The translations under genes and the position numbers were made by a program. From NCBI RefSeq assembly GCF_004122105.1, contig NZ_SBKN01000002.1:310001-374000 (forward strand): a stretch of 64,000 nt of DNA. The letters are read 5' to 3'. The DNA comes from Flavobacterium stagni (lineage in GTDB: Bacteria > Bacteroidota > Bacteroidia > Flavobacteriales > Flavobacteriaceae). The notes below the pieces were generated by a model, which worked only from the letters and a program-made list of their open reading frames with translations, was not told the DNA's origin and made no database searches. Shown piece by piece: positions 42,192 through 51,162 of this stretch; position 1 is the stretch's first letter, and each line of letters opens with the position of its first letter.

Positions 42192-43163
42192 TTGTACCAA
42201 GTAATCCCATACCAACCTTCCGATTATGAGCGCTGGAATGCCTTTGTAGCGCAATCCCGTAACGGTACTTTTCTATTTCATCGCGATTTTATGGAATACC
42301 ACCAAGATCGATTTCATGATTTTTCAATGTTGGTGGTAAAAGAGGAAAAAGTTGTTGCCCTTTTGCCCGCCCATCGTGTTGACAATGCGGTGTTTTCTCA
42401 TTGGGGGCTCACGTATGGCGGCTTGGTATTGCCCGTTTATACCCATATTTCCGAAGTTATAGGCATAGTGCAATCCATTTTAAACTATTTGCTTCAAAGT
42501 GGTATTGAAACCTTGCACCTCAAAGAAATTCCTTCTTTTTATTGCCAAGGTTACAATGGAGATTTAGCGTATATACTGCACCAATGTCAGGCACAAATTA
42601 CCCGAGCTGATTTGCTGTCTACCCTCGATTTAACACTTCCATTGGCGATTTCAAAATCCCGAAAAGAAAGCATTCGTCGGGGTCAAAAGAACGGTTTGAT
42701 TGTGCGGGAAGAAACGGATTTAACCGCTTTTTGGAACGAATTGTTGATTCCGAATCTCGCCCAACGGCATGCTGCGAAGCCGGTGCATACGCTGGAAGAA
42801 ATGACACTTTTACAAAGCCGTTTTCCTCAAAACATTCGCCATTTTAATGTCTATGAAGGCGAAAATTTAATTGCGGGAACCACCGTTTTCTGTACAGGTC
42901 GGGTGGCGCATCCACAATATATTGCGGGCGATGATCGTCGTTCTGAAACGGGTGCGTTGGATTTTTTATACCATTTTTTAATTACAGAAGTGTACTCCAA
43001 TTGTCTGGTTTTCGATTTTGGAATTTCGAATGAAAACCAAGGGAAAAATATCAACAGTGGCTTGCAGTTTTGGAAAGAATCCTATGGTGCTCAACCCGTA
43101 GTTCAACATTTTTATCGAGTGGCCACCGCCTCTTATGTTCAACTAGATTCCATTCTCCTATGA
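42192..43163 (+). CDS. FemAB-like GNAT acyltransferase
   Basis: The 323-residue protein resembles FemAB-type acyltransferases of polysaccharide clusters: NGTFLFHRDFMEYHQDRF near 28, GLTYGGLVLP near 77, and the second GNAT half with ENLIAGTTVFCTGRVAHPQY and FDFGISNENQGKNINSGLQF. The substrate is probably an amino sugar or nucleotide sugar, as the next gene is an FdtB-like aminotransferase overlapping by 4 bp (ATGA). The frame has no ATG before residue 38 and no ATG between the stop and 42192; TTG is the likely start. It opens a three-gene unit. Confidence 0.8.
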   Translation: MYQVIPYQPSDYERWNAFVAQSRNGTFLFHRDFMEYHQDRFHDFSMLVVKEEKVVALLPAHRVDNAVFSHWGLTYGGLVLPVYTHISEVIGIVQSILNYLLQSGIETLHLKEIPSFYCQGYNGDLAYILHQCQAQITRADLLSTLDLTLPLAISKSRKESIRRGQKNGLIVREETDLTAFWNELLIPNLAQRHAAKPVHTLEEMTLLQSRFPQNIRHFNVYEGENLIAGTTVFCTGRVAHPQYIAGDDRRSETGALDFLYHFLITEVYSNCLVFDFGISNENQGKNINSGLQFWKESYGAQPVVQHFYRVATASYVQLDSILL

Positions 43164-44239
43164 TTCCATTTTTAAACTTACAAGCGCTCCATGCTCCGCA
43201 TCACGAAGCCTATCATTTGCGTTTGCAACATATCTTGGATCAGGGACAATTTATATTGGGGGAGGAGGTAACCCGTTTTGAAAAATCCTTTGCCGAGTTT
43301 TGCGGTGCTCCTTATGCCATCGGTGTTGGAAATGGTTTGGATGCAATAACTCTCACGTTACGTGGGTATCAACTGTTAGGGAAGTTACAACCTGGGGATC
43401 ATGTTTTGGTGCCCGCCAATACATTTATCGCTTCGATAATTGGAATTCGAGAGGCAGGAATGGTACCTGTTTTGGTCGAACCCGATCCGGAAACCTATAA
43501 TCTCTCCACAAAAGATTTAGAAAAGTATTTGAATTCCAAAGTCAGAGCAATCATGGTCGTTCATTTGTACGGTCAATTGGCTCCCATGGAGGAATTGATC
43601 GCCTTTGCCGAGAAACTCCAATTGCTACTCCTTGAAGATGCGGCACAAGGTCACGGTTTGCCCAAAGTGGGGAATCATACCCAAACTTACAGTTTTTATC
43701 CTGGGAAAAATTTAGGCGCACTTGGTGATGCAGGGGCGGTAGTTACACATGAAGTCGAACTTTATCAGGTCATTAAGCAGCTCCGAAATTACGGTTCTGA
43801 CCAAAAATACCACAATGAATTGCCCGGTGTGAATTCGCGACTTGATCCCTTGCAAGCGGCTTTTTTGTCGGTGCGACTCCCATTTGTTAACCCAGAAAAT
43901 GAACAGCGTCGCGCCATTGCCAAACGTTATACTGCCGAAATTAATCATCCTTTGATTCAAACACCAAGCATTGCGGATTACAACCGTCATGTGTTTCATT
44001 TGTATGTTGTTCGTTGTGCACAACGCGATGCTTTGCAACAATATTTATTTGAAAAAGGGATTGAAACGTTAATTCATTATCCCATTCCGCCCCACAAGCA
44101 AGGTGCGTTTCCCGAGTTACATCATTTGCCATTGTCTTTTACCGAACAACTGCACCGCGAAGTGTTGAGTTTGCCTATGAGTCCGCTCCTCACCGATGAA
44201 GAAGTATCGTACATCATCCAAACTTTAAACGCGTTTTAA
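43160..44239 (+). CDS. DegT/DnrJ/EryC1 sugar aminotransferase, FdtB/QdtB-like
   Basis: The 359-residue PLP enzyme aminates nucleotide-linked ketosugars. IPFLNLQALHAPHHEAYH opens the protein, GVGNGLDAITLTLRGYQLLG lies near 52, VLVPANTFIASIIGIREAGM near 85, LLLEDAAQGHG holds the PLP-contact Asp near 160, and the PLP lysine is in FYPGKNLGALGDAG near 182. The G(V/I)GNGLDAL and VPANT motifs are typical of the C3-aminating FdtB/QdtB group, consistent with the FdtA-like cupin gene at 50770. Start: the ATG at 43160 overlaps the previous stop by 4 bp. Confidence 0.88.
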   Translation: MIPFLNLQALHAPHHEAYHLRLQHILDQGQFILGEEVTRFEKSFAEFCGAPYAIGVGNGLDAITLTLRGYQLLGKLQPGDHVLVPANTFIASIIGIREAGMVPVLVEPDPETYNLSTKDLEKYLNSKVRAIMVVHLYGQLAPMEELIAFAEKLQLLLLEDAAQGHGLPKVGNHTQTYSFYPGKNLGALGDAGAVVTHEVELYQVIKQLRNYGSDQKYHNELPGVNSRLDPLQAAFLSVRLPFVNPENEQRRAIAKRYTAEINHPLIQTPSIADYNRHVFHLYVVRCAQRDALQQYLFEKGIETLIHYPIPPHKQGAFPELHHLPLSFTEQLHREVLSLPMSPLLTDEEVSYIIQTLNAF

Positions 44240-45510
44240 TGGCCGGACTACGTTCAATATGGAAAGAAGATTTATGGAAAATTGCATCCCTGAACAGTCT
44301 TTCCATTGGATTAAAGTTGGTCACCGGATTTATCACGTCCAAGCTATTGGCGGTTTACATCGGACCTGCCGGATTGGCTTTGGTGGGAAATTTGCGTAAT
44401 TTTCTCACTTCTGTAGAGAATATCGCAACTTTCGGATTCACCAACGGCATTGTGAAGTATACCGCTTCGTACCAAGACCAACCGGAACGGCAACAAGAGT
44501 TTATCAATTCGGTGCTTACGTTTCTGCCTATCATGGCGCTGCTGTGTTCACTCGGAATAGGCGGCTTCGCTTCGTATTGGAATGCATGGCTTTTAGAAGG
44601 TGATTCCGCTTATAACTCGGTGTTTTTTTATGTAGCGTTAGCATTGCCATGGTATTTGGTAAGTGTGGTGTTAACGTCCATTCTCAACGGTTTAGAAGCC
44701 TACAAAAAAGTGGTGTACACCCAAATTTTTGGAATGTTGGCAGGTTTGGTACTTACAGTCGGATTGGTACTAACCACGCAAACCTACGGCGCATTAATAG
44801 CAGTAGTGGCCGCTCCAGCACTTCAATTTTTTGCGGTTGTCTTTTATTTAAAAAAACAAATACAAGGTTTCCGTTTCCAAATTCATAACAGCGATTTGCA
44901 AAATTTATCCCATTATTCATTGATGGCCATTGCTTCCTCAGTGATTGGTCCGTTGGTATTTATTGCCATTCGAAACCGACTTATCCTTTCGTCGGGGATG
45001 GATGCTGCTGGGTATTGGGAAGCGTTGAGTCGGATCTCTAGTTATTATTTTTTGTTTTTATCCACGTTAATCAGCTTGTATTTTTTACCGCGATTGGCTA
45101 AAGTCACTACAATAGCTGAAGAAAAGTCCATTTTGAAATCGTATTTTTTTCAACTCATGCCCGTATTTACCGTAGGCTTAATTGGAATTTATCTATTCAG
45201 AGTATGGGTAGTGCGTTTGTTTTTTACCAGTGCGTTCGAACCCGTAAGTGACCTATTAATTTGGCAGTTGGTTGGTGATTTTGGAAAAGGAATGGCGTTG
45301 ATTTTAGGCTATCGTTTTTTTGCTTATCGCCAAACCCAATTGTTCCTTTTTACCGAATTGTTTTCGTTGGCCAGCTTGTATTTTTTAGCCCAATATGGCA
45401 TACAAACCGAAGGTCTTGTCGGACTTATGAAAGCCTATGCGCTGAATTACGGAATTTATTTCGTCTTACTCGTCTTGCTGTACCGTTTTGGCAAGCCCGT
45501 GCATAGGTAG
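44239..45510 (+). CDS. wzx: O-antigen/polysaccharide flippase (Wzx-type)
   Basis: The 423-residue inner-membrane protein has about 12 hydrophobic segments and the MATE-like layout of PST transporters (WzxE/RfbX). SLSIGLKLVTGFITSKLLAV opens it, and GPAGLALVGNLRNF lies in the first loop. It would flip lipid-linked sugar units across the membrane. Its ATG overlaps the upstream stop by one base (TAATG). The last 45 bp overlap, tail to tail, the end of the HAD gene on the other strand. Confidence 0.88.
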   Translation: MAGLRSIWKEDLWKIASLNSLSIGLKLVTGFITSKLLAVYIGPAGLALVGNLRNFLTSVENIATFGFTNGIVKYTASYQDQPERQQEFINSVLTFLPIMALLCSLGIGGFASYWNAWLLEGDSAYNSVFFYVALALPWYLVSVVLTSILNGLEAYKKVVYTQIFGMLAGLVLTVGLVLTTQTYGALIAVVAAPALQFFAVVFYLKKQIQGFRFQIHNSDLQNLSHYSLMAIASSVIGPLVFIAIRNRLILSSGMDAAGYWEALSRISSYYFLFLSTLISLYFLPRLAKVTTIAEEKSILKSYFFQLMPVFTVGLIGIYLFRVWVVRLFFTSAFEPVSDLLIWQLVGDFGKGMALILGYRFFAYRQTQLFLFTELFSLASLYFLAQYGIQTEGLVGLMKAYALNYGIYFVLLVLLYRFGKPVHR

Positions 45511-46047
45511 ATCGCCGCGGCCATAGCCGTGCACTTCGATGCAATCGTATTGAGCTAAATCATATACGGCTTGAATTCGTCTGACTTTCTCTTCAGCATT
45601 GCAATTTTTTCCGTGTAAATTTCCGGTAAGTTTGTTGTTTTTGTATTCCAAATGAGTCGCAATAAGGTCGAATTGTTGTTGTTCTGTCCAAGCTTCTAGC
45701 CATTCTTTCGCGGAAGCGGTCACAATACAAATCGTGGCATATTCTTGTTCTTTTTTTAAAGAATCAAAAAGCGAACGATTCAACGCTTTATCAATTTCAT
45801 GCAAAGCAAACTGCCGACCGATGGATGCTAATTTATCTTTTGGCATGCCCCCAAAAAAGAAGCGCAACCAAGTGGTTTTGGCCTTAGTAGGTGAAACTAA
45901 TCGAAGTAAATAGCCGAGTAGAATCGGACTCAATATTACCATTCCGAAGAAATACCGACCCTTTCCAAAGTAGGTTCGGGTAAAAACAAGCATACTGTCA
46001 TGGGTATACAAGGTTTCGTCAAAATCTACAAATACGATTTTTTTCAT
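45466..46047 (-). CDS. HAD-superfamily phosphatase
   Basis: The 193-residue protein has the HAD motif I VDFDETLYTHDS at 6-17 with the nucleophile and acid Asp, motif II in CIVTASAKEW, and a motif IV-like GYGRGDLPM near 172-180 close to the C-terminus. The ATG at 46047 overlaps the UbiA stop by 4 bp, so the two are coupled. UbiA-type prenyltransferase plus HAD phosphatase pairs make decaprenyl-phosphoryl ribose in other bacteria, which is the likely role. The C-terminal end (HGLAKTVQQDE) is shorter than usual and overlaps the wzx 3' end on the other strand. Type I subfamily IB is likely. Confidence 0.82.
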   Translation of the reverse strand: MKKIVFVDFDETLYTHDSMLVFTRTYFGKGRYFFGMVILSPILLGYLLRLVSPTKAKTTWLRFFFGGMPKDKLASIGRQFALHEIDKALNRSLFDSLKKEQEYATICIVTASAKEWLEAWTEQQQFDLIATHLEYKNNKLTGNLHGKNCNAEEKVRRIQAVYDLAQYDCIEVHGYGRGDLPMHGLAKTVQQDE

Positions 46048-46910
46048 GCTTGTCCGTATAAAAGTAAGCCCATAAAAAGTAGCCAACCCAAAAGGGTACA
46101 TTGTAAATAACGGTCTTTTAAAACCAAGGTATTCGGAGCCAATGGTGTTTGATCGACTATGGCCAATTTCAAATACCGCAGTAATCCGTTCAAAACAAAA
46201 AAGGCAGAGATATAAATGTAATCGGATTGGTATTGGTTTTGGATGTCCGGACTCATGCAATACATCAAATACGCCACCGTGATTAATGCACTTAGTATTC
46301 CTAAACAAGTATCGATGAAGGCCAAATTATAGTGTTCGATGTTTTTCCGAGTGGTCACGCCTTCCAAATGTAAGATGAAATCGGTTCGGCGTTTCGCTAA
46401 AGCCAGAAATAAAGCTAATAGATAGGTTTCCAGAATAATCCAAATCGAAAGATGGGTCGATGAGGCTATACTTCCCACCCATAACCGCAACAAAAATCCG
46501 ATCGCGATAATCGACACATCCACCAAGGCAATTTGTTTGAGTCGGATACTATAAAGAATATTAATAAAAAGGTAAAGTGCTAAAACCCCCACGATTTTGG
46601 GATGGCAATAATAGGCAAGGGCGAATCCAATTCCGAGTAATATGCCGGCCAATCGATAGGCTGCAGTTAGTGATACATCACCAGCGGCCAACGGTCGGTT
46701 TTTCTTGACGGGATGCGCTTGATCTTCTACGATGTCCCGACTGTCATTAAATATATAAACACTACTGGCAATCGCACAAAAAGCAAAAAAGGCTAAAAAG
46801 GTGTTGCCCATTTGTACCCATGTGATTCCACCCGAAAAGAACAACGGCGCCGCAATAAAAGCGTTCTTAATGTACTGTTCCGGTCTTAGAAGTTTGAGGT
46901 AAGGGTGCAT
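46044..46910 (-). CDS. UbiA family prenyltransferase (decaprenyl-phosphate phosphoribosyltransferase-like)
   Basis: The 288-residue membrane protein has eight or nine hydrophobic segments. NDSRDIVEDQAHPVKKNRPL near residue 68-87 is the first Asp-rich motif of UbiA enzymes; HPVKKNRPLAAG is typical of the DPPR synthase (Rv3806c) group. The opening LKLLRPEQYIKNAFI also fits. In Mycobacterium this enzyme loads phosphoribose onto decaprenyl phosphate. Start at 46910: a longer frame exists but overlaps the preceding gene deeply; even so, the two share 44 bp. Confidence 0.88.
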   Translation of the reverse strand: MHPYLKLLRPEQYIKNAFIAAPLFFSGGITWVQMGNTFLAFFAFCAIASSVYIFNDSRDIVEDQAHPVKKNRPLAAGDVSLTAAYRLAGILLGIGFALAYYCHPKIVGVLALYLFINILYSIRLKQIALVDVSIIAIGFLLRLWVGSIASSTHLSIWIILETYLLALFLALAKRRTDFILHLEGVTTRKNIEHYNLAFIDTCLGILSALITVAYLMYCMSPDIQNQYQSDYIYISAFFVLNGLLRYLKLAIVDQTPLAPNTLVLKDRYLQCTLLGWLLFMGLLLYGQA

Positions 46911-48519
46911 TGAGCGATGATCCGTTATAAACAATGAAATGTTGCGTTTCCTTGATGGGGTGAAAATGGCGAACGATATAATCGGTGACCACACTGAAAT
47001 CCGCTCGGTCTTTGGGCATGAATAATTCGTTCCCTTTGATGAAGGATTTCTCTACGAAAATAAGGTTTTCTTTTTGACTAGCAATTTTTAGTAGTGTTTT
47101 CGGGTCGCGGTGAATTTCCCAATTCAATAACCAGTCGGCAGGCAATGGATTACGTAGGGAAAATGCATAATAACCAATGGGAATATTGGGAGCGAAAATG
47201 TATTTTTTATGGGGATAGGCAACTTGAAGTGTTTTGAGTTCTTTCATTTTTTCAAAATGCCCTTTGCTGGTTTGTATCCCTTCCAATTTTGCACTGACCA
47301 CACCGAGATTGTAATGCAATTCAGATAACGGACGTTCAGCATAGGGTTGGTAGTGATAAACGGTACCTGTAATGAGAAAGCAAGCGGTGATCCATTGGAA
47401 CAAAGGCATATAATTTTTGGGCATCCCTTCGAAAACAAAAAAATAGAATACGAGTAAGAGTCCGAGCCCCATAAAAACAGGAAAAGGATAGCCCAAACTA
47501 ATGCTCGAACACCAAGCGATTCCGAGAATAATCCATAAAGGTGTTGACTTGATCCAATCCTTTTTTTGGAGGGATATAAAGGATACCATGCCGATTAATA
47601 ACATACACCATAGCAAACGAGCACCTTCTTGAAAAGTGGTGAGTAATCCGTAGACCAAAGCCCATAAGCTACCGGCAATGGCGATTTGAAGCAGCATTTG
47701 ACCGAAGGTTAGTTTTTGATAAAGCGCATAAATAATAATGAGTAAGGCTATTACTCCCACAGGAATCCATGCTAAGCCCAGGTTTTTATATCCTAAAATA
47801 TAATTCTGAACTCCGGAAAGCCACAAGTCGGATAAAGTTGTTTCTCCCGTGGTATGTGCTATAAAAGCAGGGAGTAAATGATTGAGGTACAGGGCTAAAA
47901 TGCCAATTCCAAGAAAGAAAAGTTGCCACAAAAACAACCAAAGTCCTTTTTTACTATCAAAATACAACACCGTTGCAACTAGAAATAATAGAGGAACGGG
48001 ATAAAAAGATTGTTTGGTTAAGGCCGATAGAACCGTCATTAAAGCGATGATGGGCCATAGAAAAGCATTTTTTTTATGGGCATACGAACCCAATAAATAA
48101 AATGCTATGGATGCGAATAAGAGTCCGTCCGTAGTTGGCCAAGGATACATGGGGAAAAATTGAACGGAAAAACAAATTCCGCCCAAGGCAAGCACGCTTA
48201 ACGTTGTTTTTTCCCAACGGTAAAAGTATTTAAATCCTTTAACCCAGAAGCGAATTTGCAAAAAGAAGAGGCACCAATTGATCAATTTTAAAATATAAAA
48301 TTGCCCGACTAAAGGTGTGATTTTCATCAAGCCAGCCCAAAGGTACAGGGTGGCGGGCGGACCTTTGAAAAAAAAGTCGCGATAAGGAATTTCGCCGTTT
48401 AGGATGCGCCAACTGTACCCTACGATATAACCACTGTCCCAAAGGTCCATTCCTTGGGTGGCGAGAAAGGCTGCCGCAGCAACACAGAGTAGCGGTACTA
48501 TTAATTTACGGAATTCCAT
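46867..48519 (-). CDS. GT-C membrane glycosyltransferase (ArnT/PMT-like)
   Basis: The 550-residue protein has about 11 to 13 membrane helices and a first periplasmic loop LWDSGYIVGYSWRILNGEIP followed by YRDFFFKGPP, in which Asp and Glu form the catalytic/metal site of lipid-phosphate-dependent GT39/GT83-type enzymes. Such enzymes use polyprenyl-phosphate sugars, which fits the UbiA product made by the next gene. The C-terminal soluble part (LLKIASQKENLIFVEKSFIK) is usual. It starts 19 bp inside the preceding glycosyltransferase gene. Confidence 0.8.
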   Translation of the reverse strand: MEFRKLIVPLLCVAAAAFLATQGMDLWDSGYIVGYSWRILNGEIPYRDFFFKGPPATLYLWAGLMKITPLVGQFYILKLINWCLFFLQIRFWVKGFKYFYRWEKTTLSVLALGGICFSVQFFPMYPWPTTDGLLFASIAFYLLGSYAHKKNAFLWPIIALMTVLSALTKQSFYPVPLLFLVATVLYFDSKKGLWLFLWQLFFLGIGILALYLNHLLPAFIAHTTGETTLSDLWLSGVQNYILGYKNLGLAWIPVGVIALLIIIYALYQKLTFGQMLLQIAIAGSLWALVYGLLTTFQEGARLLWCMLLIGMVSFISLQKKDWIKSTPLWIILGIAWCSSISLGYPFPVFMGLGLLLVFYFFVFEGMPKNYMPLFQWITACFLITGTVYHYQPYAERPLSELHYNLGVVSAKLEGIQTSKGHFEKMKELKTLQVAYPHKKYIFAPNIPIGYYAFSLRNPLPADWLLNWEIHRDPKTLLKIASQKENLIFVEKSFIKGNELFMPKDRADFSVVTDYIVRHFHPIKETQHFIVYNGSSLNAPLPQTSKTGTVH

Positions 48520-49649
48520 GTTTGTAAATACTGTTGTGCTACAGCAATGTAATCATGGTGTTGGCGAATAAAAGCTTGTGCATTCGCACTTATTTGTGCA
48601 ATCTTTTCGGGATGTTGAATAAGGTCACCCAGTTGTTGCGCTAAATAGTCAGAATCGGGAAGGGCATTGATGGCCACTTCATTTTCTTGTAATCCGTATT
48701 GATTCAAAAATTCAGTTTCAGCTCCCGTGAAAACCACTTTGCCTTGGGCCATTGCTTCCAAGGCATTATACCCTTGGTCAAAAGCAAAAACTTGATCTAA
48801 GAGGATATGTGCTTTTTCAAAATAGGTATGGTATTCGCAATAGGGGATATCAGTAGTCGTAATTATTTCGGCACGATCTCCCCAACGTTCTTTTACAATA
48901 GTGAGGGCCTCTTCAAAAAAACGAATTCCTTTGGTGTGGTAATTTCCAGAATTGATACCTAAAAAAATAACCACTTTATCGTGAACAGGATTGGGTTGGA
49001 AGGTATTCTTTTCGGTATTGACAGGATTCGGAATGAGTCCCATGAATTTCGGATGATTGCGTAAAGGCGCCACATAATCCAAGTCAGAGGCGATGATACC
49101 TTTACAATGTTCCATTAAAAACGCATGAATTTTTTGATGTTCCGGCGTTTGGTATTCCCACATGAAAAGGTATTCTGACGCCGTGGTTTGTTGGTTTTCA
49201 AAATACGGATCCATGATTGAGTACCGTTCTTTTTTGGCCAACATATGTTTGAGGTTAAGCGTATCCACGCCACAACTCAATAGATAACAATTCGCGTTTT
49301 GTGCGACAATTGTTTGAATTAAATTAAATTCCCAGTTGGGTGTTGTTTGTATCGGCTTTTCATTGATGAATTGCACAACATCAAAATCTTTCAATTGTGG
49401 CAAGTGTTTCCAAAAGCGAAAGCCGTGTTCGTAGACCACCAAGTCTTTTTTGAAGAGTCGGAACCAAATACGACGAATAAACGATCCGGGAACGGATTTA
49501 AAAAAGCGACCTCTAATGGAAATGTCTGCGGGATAATTTTTAAAGCCGTCGCCGTTATTCACTAACACAACCTCATGGCCCAAAGCCTGAAGTCCTTCTT
49601 TTAAGGTGTTGTGCAGCCGACTAAATTCGCCCAGCAGTAGTATTCTCAC
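48501..49649 (-). CDS. GT4-like glycosyltransferase
   Basis: The 382-residue protein has a GT-B fold: an N-terminal Rossmann start RILLLGEFSRLHNTLKEGLQ, a donor domain with VVIFLGINSGNYHTKG and a late EALTIVKERWG helix, and AFDQGYNALEAMAQGKVVFT as the E-x7-E-like donor motif. The likely start is the GTG at 49647-49649 (V/MRILLLGEF); a longer frame reading further upstream would run across the divergent promoter. It is the first gene of a four-gene minus-strand unit whose members overlap by 19, 44 and 4 bp. Confidence 0.8.
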   Translation of the reverse strand: MRILLLGEFSRLHNTLKEGLQALGHEVVLVNNGDGFKNYPADISIRGRFFKSVPGSFIRRIWFRLFKKDLVVYEHGFRFWKHLPQLKDFDVVQFINEKPIQTTPNWEFNLIQTIVAQNANCYLLSCGVDTLNLKHMLAKKERYSIMDPYFENQQTTASEYLFMWEYQTPEHQKIHAFLMEHCKGIIASDLDYVAPLRNHPKFMGLIPNPVNTEKNTFQPNPVHDKVVIFLGINSGNYHTKGIRFFEEALTIVKERWGDRAEIITTTDIPYCEYHTYFEKAHILLDQVFAFDQGYNALEAMAQGKVVFTGAETEFLNQYGLQENEVAINALPDSDYLAQQLGDLIQHPEKIAQISANAQAFIRQHHDYIAVAQQYLQTWNSVN

Positions 49650-49655
49650 TTTCGT

Positions 49656-49663
49656 TATATTTG
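49656..49663 (+). promoter_or_regulatory. -7 element of the GT4-FdtA-GT4 unit
   Basis: TATATTTG matches TAnnTTTG and ends 21 bp before the TTG at 49685. It lies in the 35-bp gap between divergent glycan genes. On the other strand a TATTTTAG (49670-49677), one base off, could serve the divergent unit. Confidence 0.55.
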
Positions 49664-49684
49664 TTGTGGCTAAAATAGGAAATT

Positions 49685-50773
49685 TTGAACGTACCCTCAA
49701 AAAACTTAACAGTATGTTTGGTGTCAGATCAATTAGCAGGCGGTGGCGCTGAGCGTTTTTCGGCACAACTTTCTATTTTTTTAAACCAACATCAAGTCGA
49801 TGTGCATCATGTCTTGGTGTTGGATGCTATTGAATACGACTATGCGGGAACGATTTTTAATTTAGGCCTTATAAAAAACAAGCATACCGGTTTTTGGGGT
49901 AGAATACAACGATTCAAAGCCCTGTGGTCGTATTTTAGGACCCATCGTTTTGACGTGATTATTGACACCCGTGTGAAAAAGAAATTTTGGCAAGAAGGGT
50001 TGATTCATCGTTGGGTGTACAACGCTCCGTATGTATTAATGGTGCATAGTGCACGAACCGAATGGTACCTTCCCAAAGGGAACTGGGGTGCGCGTTGGAT
50101 TTATCAAAAAGCCGCTGCTGTTGTGGCTGTTTCCCAAGGAATTTCGACCCAACTCCGAGAGGTTTACCAACTCCAAAATGTTCAGACGATTCCGGTAGCG
50201 GTGACCACATTTCCCCAGGAACCCCAGCATTTTTTACCTCCTTTTATTTTAGCCGTGGGTCGGATGAACGATGCTATTAAACAATACGATCGTTTGCTTG
50301 CAATGTACGCCCAATCCACCTTGCCTTCCCAAGGTATTCGATTGGTGATATTGGGAGAAGGAGGCAAGTTGGTTGAATACAAAGCCTTAGCATCAGCATT
50401 AAATATTGAAAATACCGTGCATTTTCCGGGTCGAGTTTCCAATCCGGGATTGTATTACGAAAAAGCCCTATTTACCGTACTGACGAGTAAGAATGAAGGA
50501 TTTCCTTCTGTACTTTTGGAATCACTGGCTTGTGGAACCCCTGTTATTGCTTATGATTGTCCTACAGGTCCGTCAGAAATTATTCAACACGAAATCAATG
50601 GCTTACTGGTTCCTGACCAAGATGAAACTGCATTTATTGCGGCGATGGAACGCATGATTTCCGAGAAAGCCTTATATTTACAATGTAAAGACCAAGCTCC
50701 CGCTTCAATCGCCTCCTTTACTTGGGACGTAATTGGCGCACAATGGTTAGAAATGCTAGCGAAAATCCGATGA
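49685..50773 (+). CDS. GT4 family glycosyltransferase
   Basis: The 362-residue cytoplasmic enzyme has the GT-B layout of GT4: LVSDQLAGGGAERFSAQL near 12-29 in the acceptor domain, FILAVGRMNDAIKQYDRLL near 182 and RLVILGEGG in the donor domain, and the E-x7-E motif KNEGFPSVLLESLACGTPVI near 276. It adds one sugar to a growing glycan. There is no ATG before residue 75 or so that fits; the frame begins with TTG 21 bp after a good -7 element. The stop overlaps the next ATG by 4 bp. Confidence 0.86.
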   Translation: MNVPSKNLTVCLVSDQLAGGGAERFSAQLSIFLNQHQVDVHHVLVLDAIEYDYAGTIFNLGLIKNKHTGFWGRIQRFKALWSYFRTHRFDVIIDTRVKKKFWQEGLIHRWVYNAPYVLMVHSARTEWYLPKGNWGARWIYQKAAAVVAVSQGISTQLREVYQLQNVQTIPVAVTTFPQEPQHFLPPFILAVGRMNDAIKQYDRLLAMYAQSTLPSQGIRLVILGEGGKLVEYKALASALNIENTVHFPGRVSNPGLYYEKALFTVLTSKNEGFPSVLLESLACGTPVIAYDCPTGPSEIIQHEINGLLVPDQDETAFIAAMERMISEKALYLQCKDQAPASIASFTWDVIGAQWLEMLAKIR

Positions 50774-51162
50774 ATTTAGAATTTATTGATATCCCCAAAA
50801 TTAAAAACCCCAAAGGCAATATTGCTGTACTTGAGGGAGAAGTTGTTCCCTTTGAAATCAAAAGAGTTTACTATTTGTTTGACGTTCCCTCGGGAGCGCG
50901 ACGTGGTGGACATGCACATAAGAATTTGATGCAAATATTAATTGCCGTTTCTGGTAGTTTTGATGTGATTTTAAAAGACGGTCGGACGACACATAAAGTG
51001 ACATTGAACCGTCCCGATCGGGGTCTCTTGATACGGAACAACATTTGGCGGGAAATGGAAAGTTTCTCTGCGGGTGCCGTAGGTTTAGTTTTGGCTTCGG
51101 ATGTCTATGAGGAATCCGATTATATTCGCACCTTTAAGGAATATCTGGCTCATGTAAAATGA
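50770..51162 (+). CDS. FdtA/WxcM-like cupin, putative dTDP-4-keto-6-deoxyhexose 3,4-ketoisomerase
   Basis: The 130-residue cupin shows the WxcM/FdtA signature: RRGGHAHKNLMQILIAVSG near 45-63 with the two His residues of the active site, then NIWREMESFSAGAVGLVLAS and YIRTFKEYL. FdtA isomerises dTDP-4-keto-6-deoxyglucose, giving a 3-keto sugar that FdtB aminates. The FdtB-like gene is at 43160, about 6.5 kb away in another unit. Start: ATG at 50770 overlaps the upstream stop by 4 bp; the longer frame is inside the upstream gene. Confidence 0.87.
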   Translation: MNLEFIDIPKIKNPKGNIAVLEGEVVPFEIKRVYYLFDVPSGARRGGHAHKNLMQILIAVSGSFDVILKDGRTTHKVTLNRPDRGLLIRNNIWREMESFSAGAVGLVLASDVYEESDYIRTFKEYLAHVK

